Positions 35,271-43,814 of a DNA stretch of 64,000 nucleotides are shown in pieces; within the stretch, counting starts at the first letter, position 1; the number at the start of each line of letters is the position of its first letter. The stretch is from the NCBI RefSeq assembly GCF_003046315.1, contig NZ_PZZP01000001.1:1674001-1738000 (forward strand), read 5' to 3'. The notes below the pieces were generated by a model, which was not told the origin of the DNA, made no database searches, and saw only the letters and a program-made list of their open reading frames with translations. A program made the translations under genes and the position numbers. This DNA is from Desmospora activa DSM 45169. GTDB taxonomy: Bacteria; Bacillota; Bacilli; Thermoactinomycetales; DSM-45169.

Positions 35271-35302
35271 AAACCCGGGGGAGTGGGGGCCCCTGGGTTT
35301 TT
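35271..35302 (+). terminator. Terminator after the 40-residue ORF
   Basis: Stem AAACCCGGGG / CCCCTGGGTTT (one G-U pair) followed by TTTTTC on the plus strand. The stem could also act for recG on the other strand, whose stop is about 60 bases away. Confidence 0.65.
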
Positions 35303-35362
35303 CAATTCACAACCCCATTATATGTGAGTGACCACATTTTAAATCTTGTCCGGTACAAAAAA

Positions 35363-37411
35363 TCAATCCACGATTGAGGCCGCATTCTCAAACGCTTGTA
35401 GCCAACGGCGCAGTGGGGTATATTCTTCTTTTTCCCACAATACATCGGATTTTACCAAAAGCTGAGCATCAGCCCGGGCCACCTCCAGCACCTTTTGATC
35501 TTCCATCAAGTCGGCCACCTTAAATTCCGGTGTACCGCTTTGCCTGACGCCAAAGAAGTCCCCCGGCCCCCTCAGCTCCAAGTCGCGACGGGCGATCTCA
35601 AAACCGTCGGTAGTCTCGGTCATCACCCGCATCCGTTCTACTCCCGTCTCCGAAGCAGGATTGGCCACCAAAATACAGGTGGAAGCTCCACTCCCGCGTC
35701 CCACTCGCCCCCGCAATTGATGCAATTGTGCCAAGCCAAAGCGATCGGCATCGTACACAACCATCACGGTGGCGTTGGGCACATTTACCCCCACTTCCAC
35801 CACCGTGGTTGAGACCAGCACCTGCACCTCATTGGCGGCATAACTTCTCATCACTTCATCTTTTTCCGCCGCAGCCATCTTACCATGGAGCAGGCCCACC
35901 CGGGTCGGAGCAAGCTCCTGTGCAATCTCTTCAAAAACCGATTGCGCGTTTTGCAAATCCACTTTTTCCGATTCTTCGATCAAGGGACAGATGACATACG
36001 CTTGACGCTTCTCTTGACACTGTTTCTGGATAAATTGGATCACCCGGGGCCATACATCCTGCTTTACCCAATACGTTTCCACTGGTAGGCGTCCAGCTGG
36101 CAATTCATCAATCGTAGAAACATCCATATCCCCATAAGCGGTAATCGCCATCGTACGCGGAATCGGGGTCGCCGTCATATAGAGGACATCGGGGTTTTGC
36201 CCTTTTTCTCGCAATAACCCCCGCTGCTTCACACCAAATCGATGCTGTTCATCGGTGATCACCAGTCCCAGATTGCGGTAAGTGACCGCCTCCTGAATCA
36301 GTGCATGGGTTCCCACCACCACATCAGCCAAGCCCATCTGCAATTGTCCCATCGCTTCCCGCCGCTCTTTGGCCTTCATGCCTCCAGTCAGCCCGATCAC
36401 GCGTAATCCTCTCGGCTCTAACAATCCCTTAAGCGAATGAAGGTGCTGCTCCGCCAAAATCTCCGTCGGTACCATTAACGCTCCTTGATACCCACCCAAA
36501 TGGTTGGCATATAAAGCGATGGCGGCTACCACTGTCTTACCCGATCCCACATCTCCTTGCAGGAGACGAATCATCCGCTCGGGCTCCTCCATATCCATTA
36601 AAATCTCATCCACGACCCGACGCTGAGCAGCGGTCAAAGGAAAGGGGAGATCCGCTATAAAGGCGTCTAGTCGCTGGTGATCAATGGAATGAGCGATCCC
36701 TGCCGTTTCCGTTTTCTCTAGACGTCGCCGCCACATCAGCTTAAGCTCATACAGGAACAGTTCTTCATAAACCATCCGCCGCCGCGCCTGCCGCCCTTCC
36801 TCCCAACCTTTAGGAAAATGAAGCAGCATCATTGCCCGGGCCCGTTCCATCAGTTTATAACGCGTCAACAATGCTTGCGGCAAGCACTCTTGGATCTCCC
36901 CTCCAAACTGACGAAACGCTTGCGCAATCGTTTTTCGCAACCAGGAAACGGTGACTGAAGCGTTGACGGAATAAACCGGTTCCAACCGCCCGATTTGTCG
37001 TTGCTGTTCTTCCGCCGATAAAAAGACACGCTCGACGTTCATCTGCAACCGATGGGCATCCCATTTTCCGTGAACGGTGATCGTTTGCCCCGGCATCAGT
37101 TTATTTTTGAGGAAATGCTGGTTAAACCACACAAGGGATACCGTCACCCCTTGTACCTGCATACGACAGGTAAGACGGGATTTTTTCTTGCCGTACCAGC
37201 GTGTGCTGGGGGTGCCAAACAGCGTCCCCTGAAGCGTAATTTTCTCGTCATGGGCGGCTTCCGTCAAATCGGCGAGGCGAAAATCTTCGTACCGATATGG
37301 AAAATAGGCAAACAGATCGGCGACGGAATGAATCCCAAGTGATGCTAAATCCTTAGCCCGTTTGCTCCCGACTCCCTCAACTTCAGTTACCGCTGTTGCA
37401 TCCAGATTCAT
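35363..37411 (-). CDS. recG: ATP-dependent DNA helicase RecG
   Basis: RecG regresses stalled replication forks and processes branched DNA. The N-terminal wedge/OB domain (about 60-160) precedes the helicase core with Walker A GDVGSGKTVVA (about 289-299), DEQH box (ITDEQHRFG), MTATPIPRT, and the C-terminal motifs QLRGRVGRG plus the TRG helical hairpin. It has the standard 682 residues. The start overlaps the sdaAA stop as ATGA. Confidence 0.98.
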   Translation of the reverse strand: MNLDATAVTEVEGVGSKRAKDLASLGIHSVADLFAYFPYRYEDFRLADLTEAAHDEKITLQGTLFGTPSTRWYGKKKSRLTCRMQVQGVTVSLVWFNQHFLKNKLMPGQTITVHGKWDAHRLQMNVERVFLSAEEQQRQIGRLEPVYSVNASVTVSWLRKTIAQAFRQFGGEIQECLPQALLTRYKLMERARAMMLLHFPKGWEEGRQARRRMVYEELFLYELKLMWRRRLEKTETAGIAHSIDHQRLDAFIADLPFPLTAAQRRVVDEILMDMEEPERMIRLLQGDVGSGKTVVAAIALYANHLGGYQGALMVPTEILAEQHLHSLKGLLEPRGLRVIGLTGGMKAKERREAMGQLQMGLADVVVGTHALIQEAVTYRNLGLVITDEQHRFGVKQRGLLREKGQNPDVLYMTATPIPRTMAITAYGDMDVSTIDELPAGRLPVETYWVKQDVWPRVIQFIQKQCQEKRQAYVICPLIEESEKVDLQNAQSVFEEIAQELAPTRVGLLHGKMAAAEKDEVMRSYAANEVQVLVSTTVVEVGVNVPNATVMVVYDADRFGLAQLHQLRGRVGRGSGASTCILVANPASETGVERMRVMTETTDGFEIARRDLELRGPGDFFGVRQSGTPEFKVADLMEDQKVLEVARADAQLLVKSDVLWEKEEYTPLRRWLQAFENAASIVD

Positions 37412-38295
37412 TCGTTATTGGGCTGCCCGAAGATCTTGCGCTCCAATGCGCGACCGGTCGGGGTTGCCGCCAACCCTCCCAATGCGGTTTCCTTTAAACT
37501 GTTGGGCATGTTTTGCCCGATTTGATACATCGCCCCAATCACCTCATCAGGGGGAATCACACTCGTCACACCGGCCATCGCCATATCAGCCGCCACCATG
37601 GCAATGGCCCCACCCATGGCGTTTCGTTTGACACAAGGCGCTTCCACCAACCCCGCCACTGGATCGCACACCAAGCCCAGCATATTTTTTAGGGCGATCG
37701 CCACCGCATTGGCTGACATCGACGGGGTTCCCCCTGCCATCTCCACCATCGCCGCTGCAGTCATCGCCGTCGCTGAACCCACTTCTGCCTGACAACCGCC
37801 GGCAGCTCCGGAAATAAAGGCGTTGTTGGCGATACAGTATCCAATCGCGCCACTGACAAACAGCGCCCGCACCATCGTTTCACGGTCAGAATTTAACCGC
37901 TCCGCCGCACTGAAGAGACAGCCTGGCAAAATTCCGCATGCGCCCGCCGTCGGCGTTGCCACCACCGTTCCCATAGCGGCATTGGTTTCCGATACCGCCG
38001 TTGCACGGGAAACAGTATCCAGCACCGCTTTTCCCGACAATAACACCGGTGCCTCTTCCATATGGCGACGAATTTTTGCGGCATCACCACCGGACAACCC
38101 GCTATGGGAATGAATTCCCTTTAATCCTTTATGAACAGCTTTCTCCATCACATCTAGATTTTTTTCCATCTGGCTAAACACGTCTGCGCGGGATTTCGCA
38201 AACGTTTCCATCTCTTTTTGGATCATCACTTCTGAGATGGATAACCCTTCCGTTTCGGCTAATTCCACTAATTCCGCCACTGTTCGAAAGTCCAT
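37408..38295 (-). CDS. sdaAA: L-serine dehydratase, alpha subunit
   Basis: This is the iron-sulfur-containing catalytic subunit that converts L-serine to pyruvate and ammonia. Cluster-ligand cysteines are visible in ACGILPGC, GGCQAEVG and VCDPVAGLVEAPC, and SGLSGGDAAKI is the family start. It has 295 residues from the ATG eight bases after AAAGGAG (a second ATG two codons upstream is too close to the SD). It is translationally coupled to recG. Confidence 0.95.
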   Translation of the reverse strand: MDFRTVAELVELAETEGLSISEVMIQKEMETFAKSRADVFSQMEKNLDVMEKAVHKGLKGIHSHSGLSGGDAAKIRRHMEEAPVLLSGKAVLDTVSRATAVSETNAAMGTVVATPTAGACGILPGCLFSAAERLNSDRETMVRALFVSGAIGYCIANNAFISGAAGGCQAEVGSATAMTAAAMVEMAGGTPSMSANAVAIALKNMLGLVCDPVAGLVEAPCVKRNAMGGAIAMVAADMAMAGVTSVIPPDEVIGAMYQIGQNMPNSLKETALGGLAATPTGRALERKIFGQPNNE

Positions 38296-38370
38296 ATACA
38301 TGGCTCCTTTATCAGCCTTTTACCTCATCATTGTAACATATTCCCTCTCGATCTTCTGTCGCCACAAAAA

Positions 38371-38388
38371 AGCCGCCAAAAGGCGGCT
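38371..38388 (-). terminator. Terminator between sdaAB and sdaAA
   Basis: Perfect seven-pair stem AGCCGCC / GGCGGCT with an AAAA/TTTT loop, followed by TTTTT on the minus strand, 40 bases after sdaAB. It should limit read-through into sdaAA-recG. Confidence 0.8.
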
Positions 38389-38427
38389 ATGCCGTCTTCG
38401 ACGGTTACGCTACAAACACAAAGCGGC

Positions 38428-39084
38428 TTACATCACTGTGACACCTGTCACTTCCGGCAACTGGGCAATCGCTTGCTCGGCGGTGTCTGAGACGGTTTGA
38501 TCCGTCTCGATAATCATCAGTGCTTCGGATCCTTTCTCTTTGCGAGAAACCTGCATATACCCCACATTGATACGGTGATCCGCCAGCACGGTAGCTACTT
38601 TGGCGATCGCTCCATAGCGGTCATGGTGAGTTACCAGTAATGCTGGAGCGGTACCAGATAGCTTCAGTTCAAAACCGTTCAACTCCACGATCTCCATCTT
38701 TCCGCCTCCGATTGAGACCCCGGTCACTTCCAGCGACCCTTTTTCATCCTCCAGGAAAAGGCGAGCGGTGTTCGGATGTTCTCGTCGCTCATCCGACTCG
38801 ATAAACGTTACGTTCATCCCCGCTTCTTTTGCCAAATCCAGAGAGCGAACGATCCGTTCATCATCCGTGTCAAAGTTCAACAAACCGCCGACGATGGCGA
38901 TATCCGTCCCATGACCGCGATAGGTCTTGGCGAATGAGCCATACAACGTGATACCCACCCGTTGCGGCTGCCGTCCAAACAACAGCCGAGCTGCTCGCCC
39001 GATCCGTGCCGCACCAGCTGTGTGTGAACTGGAGGGGCCGATCATAACCGGACCAATGATATCGAAAACCGAACGATATTTCAC
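38428..39084 (-). CDS. sdaAB: L-serine dehydratase, beta subunit
   Basis: This 218-residue beta subunit has the SDH-beta domain (FDIIGPVMIGPSSSHTAGAARIGR near residues 8-31) and a C-terminal ACT domain (LLVTHHDRYGAIAKVATVLADHRINVGYM, split) that probably senses serine. It should form the heterodimeric enzyme with SdaAA although a terminator separates the genes. It lies 36 bases after the degV gene. Confidence 0.95.
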   Translation of the reverse strand: MKYRSVFDIIGPVMIGPSSSHTAGAARIGRAARLLFGRQPQRVGITLYGSFAKTYRGHGTDIAIVGGLLNFDTDDERIVRSLDLAKEAGMNVTFIESDERREHPNTARLFLEDEKGSLEVTGVSIGGGKMEIVELNGFELKLSGTAPALLVTHHDRYGAIAKVATVLADHRINVGYMQVSRKEKGSEALMIIETDQTVSDTAEQAIAQLPEVTGVTVM

Positions 39085-39120
39085 ACGAACACCCCCATCC
39101 TTTTTCCATTCATATCCGGA

Positions 39121-39978
39121 TCAATCACGATTGGGAACAAGCACCACCGCAATGGCACCAGGGCCTACATGGGTACCGATCACCGCTCCGATACCGGTTA
39201 AAACCACCTCATCCAGTCCGAAGGTTTTCTTGATCTTCTCCGCCCAGCGTTCCCCTTCTTCTTGGTTGTCGGTGTACATCACCGCGCCCAAGCGGGCACC
39301 GTTGGGGGCTTTCTCCTGCAATGTTTCGAAAATACGAGCGGTCGCTTTGTTTTTGCCTCGCACTTTATCGACAGGAGTAACCTCCCCTTCATCACTGACG
39401 GAGAGGATCGGTTTAATGTTTAAGAGAGACCCCACCACAGAGGAGGCTTTGCCGATACGGCCCCCTTTTTGCAAATATTCCAGCGTATCCACTAGGAAAT
39501 ACAATTGGATATTTTCCCGAATCTCATTGGCGATGGCGACGCATTCATCCAACGACTTTCCTTCTTTAGCCGCTTTGGCCACTTCTACCACCATTATGCC
39601 GATGGCGTAGGAAGCCTCCTTTGAATCAATCACCGTCACCTTAAACTCATCTTCTACCATCGACTGGGCCAACAGCGCTGATTGATAAGTTCCACTGAGA
39701 GCGGAGGAGAGATGAATGGAGATGATGTCCGTATCGCCATCCTTGGCCGCTTCCCGATATTCTTCCACAAAATCGATGGGAGAAGGCTGAGAGGTGGTAG
39801 CCAATTCTGTCGCCGCTTTTAATTTCTCGTAAAACTCCTGCGGTTGAATGTCAACGCCGTCCAGATATGATTTCCCTTCTAGATGAACCTTGAGGGGAAC
39901 GATGGAAATGTTAAGCTCTTCCACCAAATGACGCGGAATATCCGCTGTACTATCCGTGATCACCTGTACTTTAGTCAT
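39121..39978 (-). CDS. DegV family fatty-acid-binding protein (FakB-like)
   Basis: DegV/FakB proteins hold a fatty acid while FakA phosphorylates it to acyl-phosphate. The family marks ITDSTADIP (8-16), SSALSGTYQSALLA and the C-terminal HVGPGAIAVVLV are present over 285 residues. I use the ATG after GGGGGTG. The gene is immediately downstream of fakA, which supports the FakB assignment, although most such genomes have several DegV paralogues. Confidence 0.92.
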   Translation of the reverse strand: MTKVQVITDSTADIPRHLVEELNISIVPLKVHLEGKSYLDGVDIQPQEFYEKLKAATELATTSQPSPIDFVEEYREAAKDGDTDIISIHLSSALSGTYQSALLAQSMVEDEFKVTVIDSKEASYAIGIMVVEVAKAAKEGKSLDECVAIANEIRENIQLYFLVDTLEYLQKGGRIGKASSVVGSLLNIKPILSVSDEGEVTPVDKVRGKNKATARIFETLQEKAPNGARLGAVMYTDNQEEGERWAEKIKKTFGLDEVVLTGIGAVIGTHVGPGAIAVVLVPNRD

Positions 39979-40103
39979 AGGGCACCCCCATTGGATAGGT
40001 TTGCTCAAGTTTGTTGATCCACATTTCGCCAATCAACAGACCTGATTGTTGCGCCGTCTGTAATCCGGCTGGGATGCTGCTTTTACGAGTTTAAATATAC
40101 GAT

Positions 40104-41810
40104 TTATTCCACCGAAAACAGGAAAAAGTAGAGTGGTTGGCCCCCATTGTATACTTCGCATTCCACTTCGGGATAGCTTTCTTCCATAAAATTAGTCAAT
40201 TCCTTCACTTGATCAGCGGTTGCATCTTGTCCGTAAAGAATGGTGACCACATCCGCTCCGTCGGTCAACATCTCGGTCAAAAGTTGTTGGGAGGTCGCCA
40301 TTAAATTGTTGCTTACCGTTTTGATTTTTCCTTCCTGAATCCCGAGGAAATCGCCTTCTTTGATGGAGCCGCCGTCGTACTGGGAATCCCGTACCGCGAA
40401 AGTCACTTCTCCCGACCGAACCGCATCCACGCTCTCCATCATCCGCCGGCGGTTTAACTCCACATCGTTCTCCACCTGAAAAGCCATTAACGCCGCCAAC
40501 CCTTGGGGAATGGTACGGGTAGGCAGGACCGTCACCGGTACCTCAACCAGATCCACCACTTGTTCAGCGGTCAGGATGATGTTTTTATTATTGGGCAGGA
40601 TGAAGACATGTTCGGCATAAACCCGCTCTACCGCTTGCACCAATTCCTCCGTGCTCGGGTTCATCGTCTGTCCGCCTTGGATCACTTCATCGACATGTAA
40701 GCTGGAAAAGATATCGGCAATCCCATCACCGACGGCAACGGCTACAATTCCGTGCGGTTTTTTCTTCGCGGTCACTTTTGGCGCTACAACGGGAGCCGTA
40801 TGGGGAGATTCTCCTTCATACTCCAGGAGAGTGGAGTGTTGTTCCCGCATATTTTCAATTTTAATCCGGGTCAATTCGCCGAAGCGTTGGGCAAAGGTAA
40901 GCGTTTCACCCGGCTGTTCCGCGTGGATGTGTACCTTGACCAGATCATCGTCTGCCACCACCAGCAACGAATCGCCAAACTCGCCTAAATCCGTACGGAA
41001 TTGTTCCTCATCAAAAGAGTATTGGCGTACTTTCTCTCCGTTCAGTTTCACGATAAACTCTGTGCAATAGCCGTGTTCAATCTCCGCTGTATCAAAGTGG
41101 GACTGGGCACTTCGCTCATGGGCGATCGCCCCCAATGATTCCAAATCCGATGTGTAGGCAGGTTCCTCGACATGGTAGGAGGTTTTATCCCCTGTCAATG
41201 CCGCTAAAAACCCTTCATAAACCAACAGCAGCCCTTTTCCCCCGGCATCCACCACATTGGCTTGTGCCAATACCGGTAACAGTTTTGGCGTTCTGTTTAG
41301 CGAGGCACGCGCCTCTTCCAGCACCGTCTCCATCAAGGGAATGATATCATCCGTCTGGCGCCCACGGCTAATCCCTTTTTCAGCCGCTTCCCGGGCCACT
41401 GTTAAAACTGTTCCTTCCACCGGTTTGATCACCGCTTTGTAAGCGGTGTCAACCCCGTGCTTCAATCCATCGGCAAATTGGCGCGGGGACAGGCTCTCCT
41501 GATCCGCTACCCCTTTGCTAAAACCGCGAAACAGCTGTGACAAAATGACACCTGAGTTTCCCCGGGCCCCCATCAGTAAACCTTTGGACAAGGCCTCCGC
41601 CAACTGTCCGACATGAGTGGAACCAGCCGCCGCCTTTTTTTCCAGCTCTTTAACACCGGAAGTTAAGGTGAGATTCATATTGGTCCCCGTGTCACCGTCC
41701 GGAACCGGAAAGACATTGAGCGCATTGACCATGTCCACATTTTCATTGAGTCTCTTGGCACCTGCGCGGATCATTTGTGTAAATAACGTAGCGTCAATCT
41801 GCTGTACCAA
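40104..41810 (-). CDS. fakA: Fatty acid kinase catalytic subunit FakA (YloV)
   Basis: FakA is the ATP-dependent kinase of the fatty acid kinase system, feeding exogenous fatty acids to PlsX/PlsY. The N-terminal DhaL-like nucleotide domain has NVFPVPDGDTGTNMNLT (about 32-48) and GARGNSGVILSQLFRG. The middle and C-terminal domains (HIHAEQPG, GDFLGI) fit the 568-residue family. The start is TTG with SD AAGGGGG. It lies between yloU and degV. Confidence 0.95.
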   Translation of the reverse strand: MVQQIDATLFTQMIRAGAKRLNENVDMVNALNVFPVPDGDTGTNMNLTLTSGVKELEKKAAAGSTHVGQLAEALSKGLLMGARGNSGVILSQLFRGFSKGVADQESLSPRQFADGLKHGVDTAYKAVIKPVEGTVLTVAREAAEKGISRGRQTDDIIPLMETVLEEARASLNRTPKLLPVLAQANVVDAGGKGLLLVYEGFLAALTGDKTSYHVEEPAYTSDLESLGAIAHERSAQSHFDTAEIEHGYCTEFIVKLNGEKVRQYSFDEEQFRTDLGEFGDSLLVVADDDLVKVHIHAEQPGETLTFAQRFGELTRIKIENMREQHSTLLEYEGESPHTAPVVAPKVTAKKKPHGIVAVAVGDGIADIFSSLHVDEVIQGGQTMNPSTEELVQAVERVYAEHVFILPNNKNIILTAEQVVDLVEVPVTVLPTRTIPQGLAALMAFQVENDVELNRRRMMESVDAVRSGEVTFAVRDSQYDGGSIKEGDFLGIQEGKIKTVSNNLMATSQQLLTEMLTDGADVVTILYGQDATADQVKELTNFMEESYPEVECEVYNGGQPLYFFLFSVE

Positions 41811-41822
41811 CAGTGGTCCCCC

Positions 41823-42191
41823 TTAGTCTTCGTTCACCAGCCGAACCCCTTGAACAAAAATATTAACCCGGGTCACTTGCAGCCCGACCATCTGGTTCAA
41901 GGTATACTTCACCTTGGACTGCACATTATGGGCCACTTCGGAAATCTTCGTTCCATAACTGACGATAATGTGCATATCGATCTCCGTTTCATCGTCCGCA
42001 GTACGGACTTCAATCCCTCTGCTCCAGTTTTCCCGACCCAGCAGTTCGGCGATTCCGTCCTTCAACTGGCTGCGGGACGCCATCCCAACCAGACCATAAC
42101 AGTCCAAAGCGGCCACGCCAGCGACGGTGGCAATCACTTCGTCGGATACTTCGACTTCACCGTATTGTGTCGATACATCCAAAGTCATCAT
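41823..42191 (-). CDS. yloU: Asp23/Gls24 family protein (YloU)
   Basis: A 122-residue Asp23-family protein (GEVEVSDEVIATVAGVAA ... VSYGTKISEVAHNVQ ... VTRVNIFVQGVRL). Members associate with the membrane or envelope and are linked to alkaline or cell-wall stress. It is always near fakA in Bacillales and is here the promoter-proximal gene of yloU-fakA-degV-sdaAB. SD is GAGGAGGAAT. Confidence 0.93.
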   Translation of the reverse strand: MMTLDVSTQYGEVEVSDEVIATVAGVAALDCYGLVGMASRSQLKDGIAELLGRENWSRGIEVRTADDETEIDMHIIVSYGTKISEVAHNVQSKVKYTLNQMVGLQVTRVNIFVQGVRLVNED

Positions 42192-42293
42192 TATTCCTCC
42201 TCGGTAAGAGAGGGTTCCTCCTATGTAGCAACGCCCGGTTTCGATGATAAAAAGCGCTCCTCAATTCAGCATTGGTTCCGCTCTCATACCTAG

Positions 42294-42322
42294 TATAGGG
42301 TTGGTCCGATCATACGACAAGG
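42294..42322 (-). promoter_or_regulatory. SigmaA promoter of yloU-fakA-degV-sdaAB
   Basis: TTGTCG - 17 bases - TATACT on the minus strand, about 100 bases upstream of yloU. Confidence 0.75.
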
Positions 42323-42480
42323 GCTCGGTCGACAGAGATCTCTGAACCCGCATGGTCGAAGGCTTCCACGCCCTTGAAATATGAGAAAGTCTATTCCCAG
42401 ACCGACAGCGAGCCGTCCTTTTGCCTCTATCTTCCCCAGTCGCACGGTGACACAATCATCATACCGAAGGGGCTGTCTTC

Positions 42481-42509
42481 TTGCAAGGAAAAGAGAGGTA
42501 TGCTAAAAT
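42481..42509 (+). promoter_or_regulatory. SigmaA promoter of rpmB
   Basis: TTGCAA - 17 bases - TAAAAT on the plus strand, giving a leader of about 120 bases before rpmB. Confidence 0.75.
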
Positions 42510-42531
42510 GGATTAGTATTTTGTTGCCAGG

Positions 42532-42604
42532 ATCCCGGTTCATCCGGGATTACGGGGAAAAGACCCGGACCCTCCTCTAATAGGGAAGCCGGGTTTCACT
42601 TTTG
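42532..42604 (+). promoter_or_regulatory. Structured rpmB leader with terminator-like hairpin
   Basis: Two hairpins occupy the leader. The first is a perfect ATCCCGG/CCGGGAT stem (42532-42550). The second pairs AGACCCGG (42561-42568) with CCGGGTTT (42589-42596), with an inner CCCT/AGGG, and is followed by TTTCACTTTTG. The second looks like an intrinsic terminator placed before the gene, i.e. a possible attenuator. Confidence 0.5.
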
Positions 42605-42636
42605 TTCTCCCAAATAGAGTGGAGGAGGTGGGGAAC

Positions 42637-42825
42637 ATGGCACGTCGTTGCTACGTCACCGGCAAAGAGGGGCACGCCGGCAACAAGGTGAGCCACTCCA
42701 ACCGGAAAAACCGCCGCAAATGGGGCGCAAACGTGCAAAAGGTGCGCATCCTGGTGGACGGCAAACCGAAGCGCGTCTATGTCAGCACTAAAGCCCTAAA
42801 ATCAGGCAAAGTGACCCGCGTCTAA
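42637..42825 (+). CDS. rpmB: 50S ribosomal protein L28
   Basis: L28 (62 residues), with the typical start [25 protein letters not shown] and a basic C-terminus. The start is the ATG after GGAGGAGGTGGGG, six codons inside the longest frame. Only one cysteine is present, so this is the non-zinc form. It is on the plus strand, divergent from yloU and convergent with spoVM, as in B. subtilis. Confidence 0.97.
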   Translation: MARRCYVTGKEGHAGNKVSHSNRKNRRKWGANVQKVRILVDGKPKRVYVSTKALKSGKVTRV

Positions 42826-42839
42826 TGCGGATCCAACAC

Positions 42840-42870
42840 AAAAAGCACCCGCGATGCGGGCGCTTTTTTT
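42840..42870 (+). terminator. Bidirectional terminator between rpmB and spoVM
   Basis: Stem AAAAAGC-CCCGC / GCGGG-GCTTTTT with seven T residues on the plus strand. The A-rich left arm gives T residues on the minus strand too, so it can end spoVM as well. Confidence 0.88.
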
Positions 42871-42975
42871 GCATGCAAAAGCCGCAACCGCCCGGTTTCC
42901 CAGGCGATCGTTATTGGAATGATGGATCAGTTCGGTGTTCCGCCCCCACTCCTTTTCCATCGGCCCCCGCAGCCA

Positions 42976-43056
42976 TCATTTTTTGTTAAAAACACCCAGC
43001 AGGGCTCTGACCATCCCTCCAAGGAACTTTGGGAGCTTGATGGTGTAGAATTTCAC
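42976..43056 (-). CDS. spoVM: Stage V sporulation protein M
   Basis: A 26-residue amphipathic peptide that differs from B. subtilis SpoVM at only a few positions: it reads MKFYTIKLPKFLGGMVRAL with a short tail LGVFNKK. SpoVM recognises the convex surface of the forespore membrane and anchors the SpoIVA coat base. The start is GTG with SD AAGGAGGG eight bases upstream. The location between rpmB and thiN is the conserved one. Its leader has a perfect ATGAAGC/GCTTCAT palindrome (43083-43098). A sigmaE promoter is expected, but I could not place one with confidence. Confidence 0.95.
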   Translation of the reverse strand: MKFYTIKLPKFLGGMVRALLGVFNKK

Positions 43057-43160
43057 CCCGATCCCTCCTTCTCCCGGTCGGTATGAAGCACGCTTCATCC
43101 GGTCACTTATATATATTCTATAGTAGTGAAATCGTGCCTAGAACCGAACTCCAGGGAGAA

Positions 43161-43814
43161 TCAGGGATGATCTCGGCTTTCGATCAGCAACAGCTTCCCG
43201 GTACGGACTTGGATATGCCCTTTTTCCACCTCCAGCTCATTGCTAATCCCCAGCGGGAAATCGCGGATAAGTACTGCCTCCTGCAACGGATAGCGGAATC
43301 CACGCAGGGTAACTCCCTCTACACGGGTCGTCAACGCCAACAGGGAGAGATAGCGGAAAGGAGAGGCTTCCACGGTGATCACGGTGTTGTTACCGGGGTG
43401 AAGCTGGATGCGGTTATGGGCATCCTGGATCAAACCGGAAATACCTGCATCCGCCATTCGCTCCAACAGAAACAGATTGGCCAAGGCATGATCAAAGCGA
43501 GAGCCCCCCAGCGCCCCTAACAATAAAATTTGTTGCGGACGCCGCGCTAGTGCCCAATCAACGGCATGGTGGGTGTCCGTCACGTCTTTGGCTGTGGGTA
43601 AGGAGTGTATGGGAACCCCTTTTGCTTGCAGTTGTCGATATGTCTCCACTGAAACAGTGTCAAAATCGCCGACAACCAAGTCGGGAACCCGTCCTGCCTC
43701 CAACAGATGAACTGCACCGGCATCCACACCGACCAGCATATCATCGGAGCGAAGCAGGGCCGCCTCTTCCTCTGACCAACACCCACCGGCGACGATAACG
43801 ATACGTTGGCTCAT
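43161..43814 (-). CDS. thiN: Thiamine pyrophosphokinase
   Basis: ThiN (YloS) makes thiamine pyrophosphate from thiamine and ATP. Family motifs are VGVDAGA, LVVGDFDTVS, the KDVTDTHHAVDWA segment that binds the substrate, and LLGALGGSRFDHALANL. It has 217 residues. A longer open frame runs 130 codons upstream, but that part is out-of-frame thiT. The real start overlaps the thiT stop as ATGA. Its pairing with thiT supports salvage of imported thiamine. Confidence 0.95.
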   Translation of the reverse strand: MSQRIVIVAGGCWSEEEAALLRSDDMLVGVDAGAVHLLEAGRVPDLVVGDFDTVSVETYRQLQAKGVPIHSLPTAKDVTDTHHAVDWALARRPQQILLLGALGGSRFDHALANLFLLERMADAGISGLIQDAHNRIQLHPGNNTVITVEASPFRYLSLLALTTRVEGVTLRGFRYPLQEAVLIRDFPLGISNELEVEKGHIQVRTGKLLLIESRDHP

